Positions 29,515 through 33,816 of a DNA stretch of 33,816 nucleotides are shown here, one piece after another. Source of the stretch: an uncultured Clostridia bacterium (lineage in GTDB: Bacteria > Bacillota > Clostridia > UBA1381); NCBI GenBank assembly GCA_947591315.1, contig CANQDD010000021.1, forward strand, positions 1 through 33,816. The letters run 5' to 3'. The notes under the pieces are model-generated. The model had not been told where the DNA came from and did not search any database. It saw nothing but the letters and a program-made list of their open reading frames with translations. The position numbers and the translations under genes were made by a program. Numbering within the stretch: the stretch's first letter is position 1; each line of letters opens with the position of its first letter.

Positions 29515-29543
29515 TTTATTTTTTGTGAAATGTGTGATATAAT
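29515..29543 (+). promoter_or_regulatory. Promoter of the large secreted esterase gene
   Basis: TTTATT (29515-29520), 17 nt, TATAAT (29538-29543). Good -10, weak -35. Confidence 0.5.
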
Positions 29544-29595
29544 ATAGTTTAACTTTATGGCACGGACATAAAATCATAAAAAAGGAGAGAATGAG

Positions 29596-32500
29596 ATGAA
29601 CAAACACATTAAAAAGCTGCTTTGCGCGGCTGTGTCGCTCGCAATGGCAGCGGGAACGATAGTACTCCCGATGACCGCAAGCGCGGACGGCGAAACTCCG
29701 CTTGTTGCGGGCGATAAAGTACTTCAGGAATGGAAGTTCTCGTTCGGAACAGAGGCGAAGGACGGCTTCACGCGGGTAGCGGCTGACAGAAACGTAGTCA
29801 AAACACAAGACTACGGTTTTATCGGCAATGACGCAAGCGTAACGACCAATATGGAAAAGTACGACAGCTTTAAGTACAAAGCCGGCATGGTAGTTAATCT
29901 TAAGGAAAGCGCGAACGGAGTTGGTATTGAAAAAGACGAAACAGCACCGTTCCCCGAGTTTTCAACGGGCGATTACTTCCCCGTAAGCTTCGGTTTGTAT
30001 GTAAAAAACAATACATATTACCGCGTACACGCGGAGGTTACAACGCTTGACAGCACAAAGAGCGCAACGGCTTCGCTTTATTACGAGCGCAGACACCCCG
30101 CAATGCACAAAAAGGCGATAGAAGCGGGACAGACCGTTTCCGTTGACTTCTCCGTTGACGTTGAGACAATCAACTTCAAAAACGAAGGAAATTTTGTTGA
30201 CGATATGCTCAACATCGCGTTGCTCGGCGACAACGCGGCTCTTTCATCGCTTACGATCCAGCAGATCGACACGAATGTTGAAAATCCGCCTGTAACGCTG
30301 TGGGTTATCGGTGACTCGACGGTCACGGACGGAAGCGCGGATCTGCCGTACTTCGATTTACAGAACTACACGGGCGTCGGCGCGTATCTTTCAAAATACG
30401 TTCCTTCAACCGTAGCGGTATCGAACCAAGGCGAGGGCGGACTTAACGCCACCGATAATAACCACTTTAATATCGCGAAAGAACATATTAAAAAGAACGA
30501 CTTTATGTATGTTGAATACGGTCATAACCACAAGGACGACAGTAACTCACCCGGTCCTGTCGGATATTTAAGCTGTCTTTCAAAGTATTATGAGGCGTGC
30601 GAGGCAAAGGGCGCGACGCTTGTGATGGTAGGTCCCATTGACAGACATAATTATGACAGCAACCCTTCAAAAAGCCAGTATGATCCTTCAACAAACACAT
30701 GGACGACAACGCTTGCGCAGTTCAGCAAAGCCGCAAAATATTATGTAGATATGCTTAAATATGCAGGTGAGGATAAGACAGAAGAGTTCCTTAAAAAGGT
30801 TACGGCGGAAGCGGAGCGTGAGGTTACATATAAGGACAAAACATATAAAACCAACATTGCGGACACAACATACGCATGGGCGGACGAGGCTATAGCGGCA
30901 GGCAAGGCGACGCCTCCCGCCGACGCGGCGAGCAACGTCGCGTTCGTAGACCTTAACAAGCCCACGCTTGACTGGCTTTCAACCGTTACGGCAAGCGGCA
31001 CTGTTAAAAATCAAGCTGTAACAAACGATTACAGGCTTGCCAATTTCTATTTCCAGACGTCAAAGGGCGGCACTACGGACGGAACGCACCCGAACGATGC
31101 GGGTGCTGACGCTTTGGCGCAAAAGTTCTTTACGACTGCCGACGTAGCAACATACCCCGCGCTTGCGCCTCTTATGACAAGAGTTACGAACGGAAACACG
31201 GACGTGCAGCCCGTACCCGTATCGGCTGACATTATCAATCTCGGTTATCCGTCAAACGACGCGTGGCCGACATATCAGTCGCTCGCGTCATACGAGTTTG
31301 CGACGAGAATAACGGACGTTGCGTTTGACGAGGACGGCACATTAAAGAGCGTGGACGTTCTTCCGCTCGACAAGTCAATGATGAGCACCTACAGCAGAGC
31401 GTATTTCGCGCTTTACAACAAAGAGACGGGCGCGCTTGAAGATGTGGCTATATCGACAGGTCATGTTGACAACACGCAGGACGGCACACAGACGCTTGAC
31501 TTTGACACAGACGTGACGGTCGGCGCAAATCAGACATACAAGGTATTCCTTTGGGGATATGAGGACGATCCCGAAAACGGCAACCCGACGACAATGCAGC
31601 CTTACGCGTACCCGTATACGCCGATCGAGATAGGCGATCCGATAATCACAAACGGAACGGGCGGTCTTAACGAGGCATTTGTATACGAAGGCGTAGACAA
31701 TGCGGGCAGTCTTGACGGCAAAGGCGGTTGGACTTGCGGGGGAAGCCACCAAACGGCGGCAGAAACCGATTTCAGCTACAATGAAGAAGGAAACATGACT
31801 TACGCGCACGTTTCGTCAAACGGAACAAAAGCCGACGGCAACTCAGGAAGCGCGTACGTTTACAAGAAGTTTACCGAGCCTGTAAGCACGGGCAGAATAA
31901 TGATGGACTTCGATTTCCGTTACAAGGAAGGAACACCGAATATCTTGTTCGTAACAAAGGGAGATCCGTGGACTTGGCCGGCTTCACTGAGCCCGTTCAA
32001 GGTAGCCGTTGACGGCGACGGTAAAACGGTAGTTTCAATGAATGACTGCACCGTAGGCAATATCAGCCCGAAGACCTGGACGCATATACACTACGAGCTT
32101 GACCTCGACGAAGGCTTTGAAACGATGTCGATCGACGGCGGCAAGCCTGTAAAGCACGATATCGCAGCTTACCAGACGACCGAAACAACCGTTTCACCCG
32201 CTTCGCTCGACCAGATCGTATTTGAATATGTAAACAAGGCATTCTCATTCGATTTCGACATAACAAATCTGAAACTTGCGAAGCTCAAAAAAGATCCGCT
32301 TCCGAAGTACACAATGACAGTCACCCCCAATGACGCGGCTCTGGGATCGGTTTCATTCACGACCGCAGACAGCGAGACGCCCGTTACGGAGGGAGACTTC
32401 GACCTCAACACAATAGTTACCGTTAAAGCCGAACCTGCCGCAAGCTGCGCGTTCCTTGGCTGGCTTGACGAAGCGGGCAAAAAGGTATCGGAGGACGAGG

Positions 32501-33504
32501 AATACACGTTCAGACTTCGCGGCGATACAACTCTTACGGCTGATTTTGTACAAGAAGGTGCCGTCAACGAAATAACGGCCTTTGAGCTCGGCGCGGACAA
32601 AGACTACGTTAAGACGGATTCGTCCGTTACAATGAAAGTCTTAAACGCAAAAACGGCTGAAGGCGCGCCCGTATTCTCGGTACAAAACACCGATGTTACA
32701 TGGGCGACGGACGTTACGGGCGTAGAGATAAGCGCTGACGGCGTTGTAACATTTACCGAGGACTTTGAGGCGCCCACAGGCGTAGTGAAGGTCGAGATAA
32801 AGGGAACCATTAACGGAGTTACAAAGAGTTACACGATAACGGCTCACCTTGCCGATTATTACAACGACTTTGCGCAGCCTGCCGGAACGATGATTGTAGA
32901 CGTGGGAGAAACCAACGGCATTATCTCAAACACCAACAAGCCGTATTCGCACCTTATGGTATCGACCGGCGGCGACAACGGCAACGGCGGAAATATCACA
33001 CCGATAGCTTCCGGAGACAACTTCGCTTATTACTCTGCGGGCTTTAATCAGGATAACTACAACCTGACCTTCGATCCTGCTGCTGAAATAACAAAGTTCG
33101 CGTTTGACGGCGCTTTTGGCGCTCAGACATGGGCGGGAGGTACACCGAGCAAGCGAGGCACAGAGGAGGTTACTTTCACCCTCGGAAACCTGACCGTTGT
33201 CGCAACGCCGACAAACAAGGAGGCAACCGCGACAACGGGAACAGACGCGCTGAAGGTTACCGTATCGGACGGAACGAACACAAAGACAGCGACAAGCGAG
33301 ACAAAGCAGCTCAAATGGGCGAAATATTCGATTGAAATAGACGACAGCAACGCTGTGACGGTTAAGATCACGCCGAGCGGCGGCGAGACAGAGACTATCA
33401 CGGGCTTAACCGCGTCGGGAAGCATTACAAAGGGCGTGTTCTCCGGCAGTAAGACAGCATCATTCGGCTTGGATAACGTGGAAATCTATTATAAAGCGGA
33501 ATAA
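29596..33504 (+). CDS. Large secreted SGNH esterase, rhamnogalacturonan acetylesterase-like, multidomain
   Basis: A 1302-residue protein with a signal peptide (cleavage near TASA-DGE). Residues about 35-225 form a beta-rich N-terminal domain that may bind carbohydrate. An SGNH/GDSL hydrolase domain follows: LWVIGDSTVTD (nucleophile S241), EYGHNHKDD (oxyanion asparagine 311) and GGTTDGTHPND (D495 and H498), as in CE12 rhamnogalacturonan acetylesterases. After it come an adhesion-type region (FDFRYKEGTPNILFV), a bacterial repeat domain (GWLDEAGKKVSEDEEYTF with DTTLTADF), an Ig-like stretch and a C-terminal jelly-roll-like part (residues 1120-1300). No LPXTG or transmembrane anchor is seen. AAAGGAG precedes the ATG. 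Deacetylation of pectin backbone would help the galactanase. Confidence 0.75.
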   Translation: MNKHIKKLLCAAVSLAMAAGTIVLPMTASADGETPLVAGDKVLQEWKFSFGTEAKDGFTRVAADRNVVKTQDYGFIGNDASVTTNMEKYDSFKYKAGMVVNLKESANGVGIEKDETAPFPEFSTGDYFPVSFGLYVKNNTYYRVHAEVTTLDSTKSATASLYYERRHPAMHKKAIEAGQTVSVDFSVDVETINFKNEGNFVDDMLNIALLGDNAALSSLTIQQIDTNVENPPVTLWVIGDSTVTDGSADLPYFDLQNYTGVGAYLSKYVPSTVAVSNQGEGGLNATDNNHFNIAKEHIKKNDFMYVEYGHNHKDDSNSPGPVGYLSCLSKYYEACEAKGATLVMVGPIDRHNYDSNPSKSQYDPSTNTWTTTLAQFSKAAKYYVDMLKYAGEDKTEEFLKKVTAEAEREVTYKDKTYKTNIADTTYAWADEAIAAGKATPPADAASNVAFVDLNKPTLDWLSTVTASGTVKNQAVTNDYRLANFYFQTSKGGTTDGTHPNDAGADALAQKFFTTADVATYPALAPLMTRVTNGNTDVQPVPVSADIINLGYPSNDAWPTYQSLASYEFATRITDVAFDEDGTLKSVDVLPLDKSMMSTYSRAYFALYNKETGALEDVAISTGHVDNTQDGTQTLDFDTDVTVGANQTYKVFLWGYEDDPENGNPTTMQPYAYPYTPIEIGDPIITNGTGGLNEAFVYEGVDNAGSLDGKGGWTCGGSHQTAAETDFSYNEEGNMTYAHVSSNGTKADGNSGSAYVYKKFTEPVSTGRIMMDFDFRYKEGTPNILFVTKGDPWTWPASLSPFKVAVDGDGKTVVSMNDCTVGNISPKTWTHIHYELDLDEGFETMSIDGGKPVKHDIAAYQTTETTVSPASLDQIVFEYVNKAFSFDFDITNLKLAKLKKDPLPKYTMTVTPNDAALGSVSFTTADSETPVTEGDFDLNTIVTVKAEPAASCAFLGWLDEAGKKVSEDEEYTFRLRGDTTLTADFVQEGAVNEITAFELGADKDYVKTDSSVTMKVLNAKTAEGAPVFSVQNTDVTWATDVTGVEISADGVVTFTEDFEAPTGVVKVEIKGTINGVTKSYTITAHLADYYNDFAQPAGTMIVDVGETNGIISNTNKPYSHLMVSTGGDNGNGGNITPIASGDNFAYYSAGFNQDNYNLTFDPAAEITKFAFDGAFGAQTWAGGTPSKRGTEEVTFTLGNLTVVATPTNKEATATTGTDALKVTVSDGTNTKTATSETKQLKWAKYSIEIDDSNAVTVKITPSGGETETITGLTASGSITKGVFSGSKTASFGLDNVEIYYKAE

Positions 33505-33530
33505 TCAAAAAGGCGGAATAATAAATCCCC

Positions 33531-33566
33531 CACCAAAAAAGGCTCCCACAGGAGCCTTTTTTGGTG
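33531..33566. terminator. Strong terminator after the esterase gene
   Basis: A perfect 16-bp stem (CACCAAAAAAGGCTCC at 33531-33546 with GGAGCCTTTTTTGGTG at 33551-33566) with loop CACA; A- and T-runs inside the stem make it bidirectional. Confidence 0.9.
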
Positions 33567-33571
33567 CGCAT

Positions 33572-33716
33572 GTGAGGCCCCTTGTCAAAGGGGGCTGTCG
33601 GCGCGTACTATTGCGCAAGCAATAGTTAGCAAAGCCGACTGGGGGATTCCTTTTTAATTATCGCAATGAATCCCTCCACCGCCTACGGCGGTCCCCCTCC
33701 CTTTAACAAGGGAGGC
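33572..33716. repeat. Double-hairpin intergenic repeat, copy B
   Basis: Same start and end blocks as copy A (25965-26085), but the central hairpin is different and larger: GTCGGC pairs with GCCGAC and encloses ACTATTG/CAATAGT. One outer hairpin has lost a C (GAGGCCCCTTGTC). Confidence 0.85.
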
Positions 33717-33732
33717 AAACGGGCGACCGCAT

Positions 33733-33816
33733 GTGAGGCCCCCTTGTCAAAGGGGGCTGTCGGCGCGTACTATTGCGCAAGCAATAGTTAGCAAAGCCGA
33801 CTGGGGGATTCCTTTT
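33733..33816. repeat. Double-hairpin intergenic repeat, copy C (cut by window edge)
   Basis: Begins 16 bp after copy B and matches its first half, including the same central hairpin, up to the end of the window at ATTCCTTTT. B and C therefore form a tandem pair. Confidence 0.82.

Overview
The window looks like a chromosomal segment of an anaerobic, probably gut- or rumen-associated member of the Clostridia (Bacillota). Supporting signs are near-consensus sigma-A promoters with 17-nt spacers, strong GGAGG-type ribosome binding sites, a T-box leader, the rpsU-yqeY pair, the mltG/trmR/trhP neighbourhood also known from Bacillus, and secreted pectin-degrading enzymes. The genus cannot be named from sequence alone.

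Layout. 1-3054: start of an RluA-family pseudouridine synthase gene (minus strand), then a YesL-like membrane protein overlapping mnmG, the two directions sharing one symmetric bidirectional promoter. 3100-3456: a 25-residue hydrophobic peptide gene with a convergent antisense RNA, read here as a type I toxin-antitoxin module. 3593-11894: an integrated element of about 8.2 kb bounded by 59-bp direct repeats and inserted in the 3' half of a tRNA-Thr(CGT) gene. It carries a second, homologous type I toxin-antitoxin module, a ribbon-helix-helix protein, a HIRAN-domain protein with two small downstream genes, a leftward phage-like operon (small basic protein, Xis-like HTH protein, replication-type winged helix protein, sigma factor, ArpU/RinA-like regulator, acidic protein, portal protein), an XRE repressor, and a tyrosine integrase broken by a one-base frameshift inside its catalytic motif. 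No capsid, terminase, tail or lysis gene is seen, so it is either a collapsed prophage or a small satellite that kept a portal gene.

11926-12707: five tandem hairpins whose stems differ but stay paired, then yqeY and rpsU. 12872-18718: a complete isoleucine T-box riboswitch (specifier AUC) whose first downstream gene is not ileS but a secreted protein with two stalk-like repeats; ileS (the long, eukaryote-like type), rsmA and a small XRE regulator follow on the same strand. 18739-20651: argS with a small cysteine-containing gene, minus strand.

20735-25952: a GH53 endo-galactanase, then two CUT1 ABC permeases and a lipoprotein solute-binding protein, with no ATPase gene. With the very large secreted SGNH/rhamnogalacturonan acetylesterase-like protein at 29596-33504 this suggests use of rhamnogalacturonan I and its galactan side chains. 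Between them lie tRNA wobble-uridine modification genes (trhP-like on plus, trmR on minus) and mltG. The intergenic spaces of the right half hold palindromic repeats: one with 22-bp terminal inverted repeats (27363-27594) and three copies of a double-hairpin repeat (25965, 33572, 33733).

The most unusual signals are the paired type I toxin-antitoxin modules on either side of an integration boundary, the portal-bearing mini-element, and the T-box controlling a secreted protein ahead of ileS.
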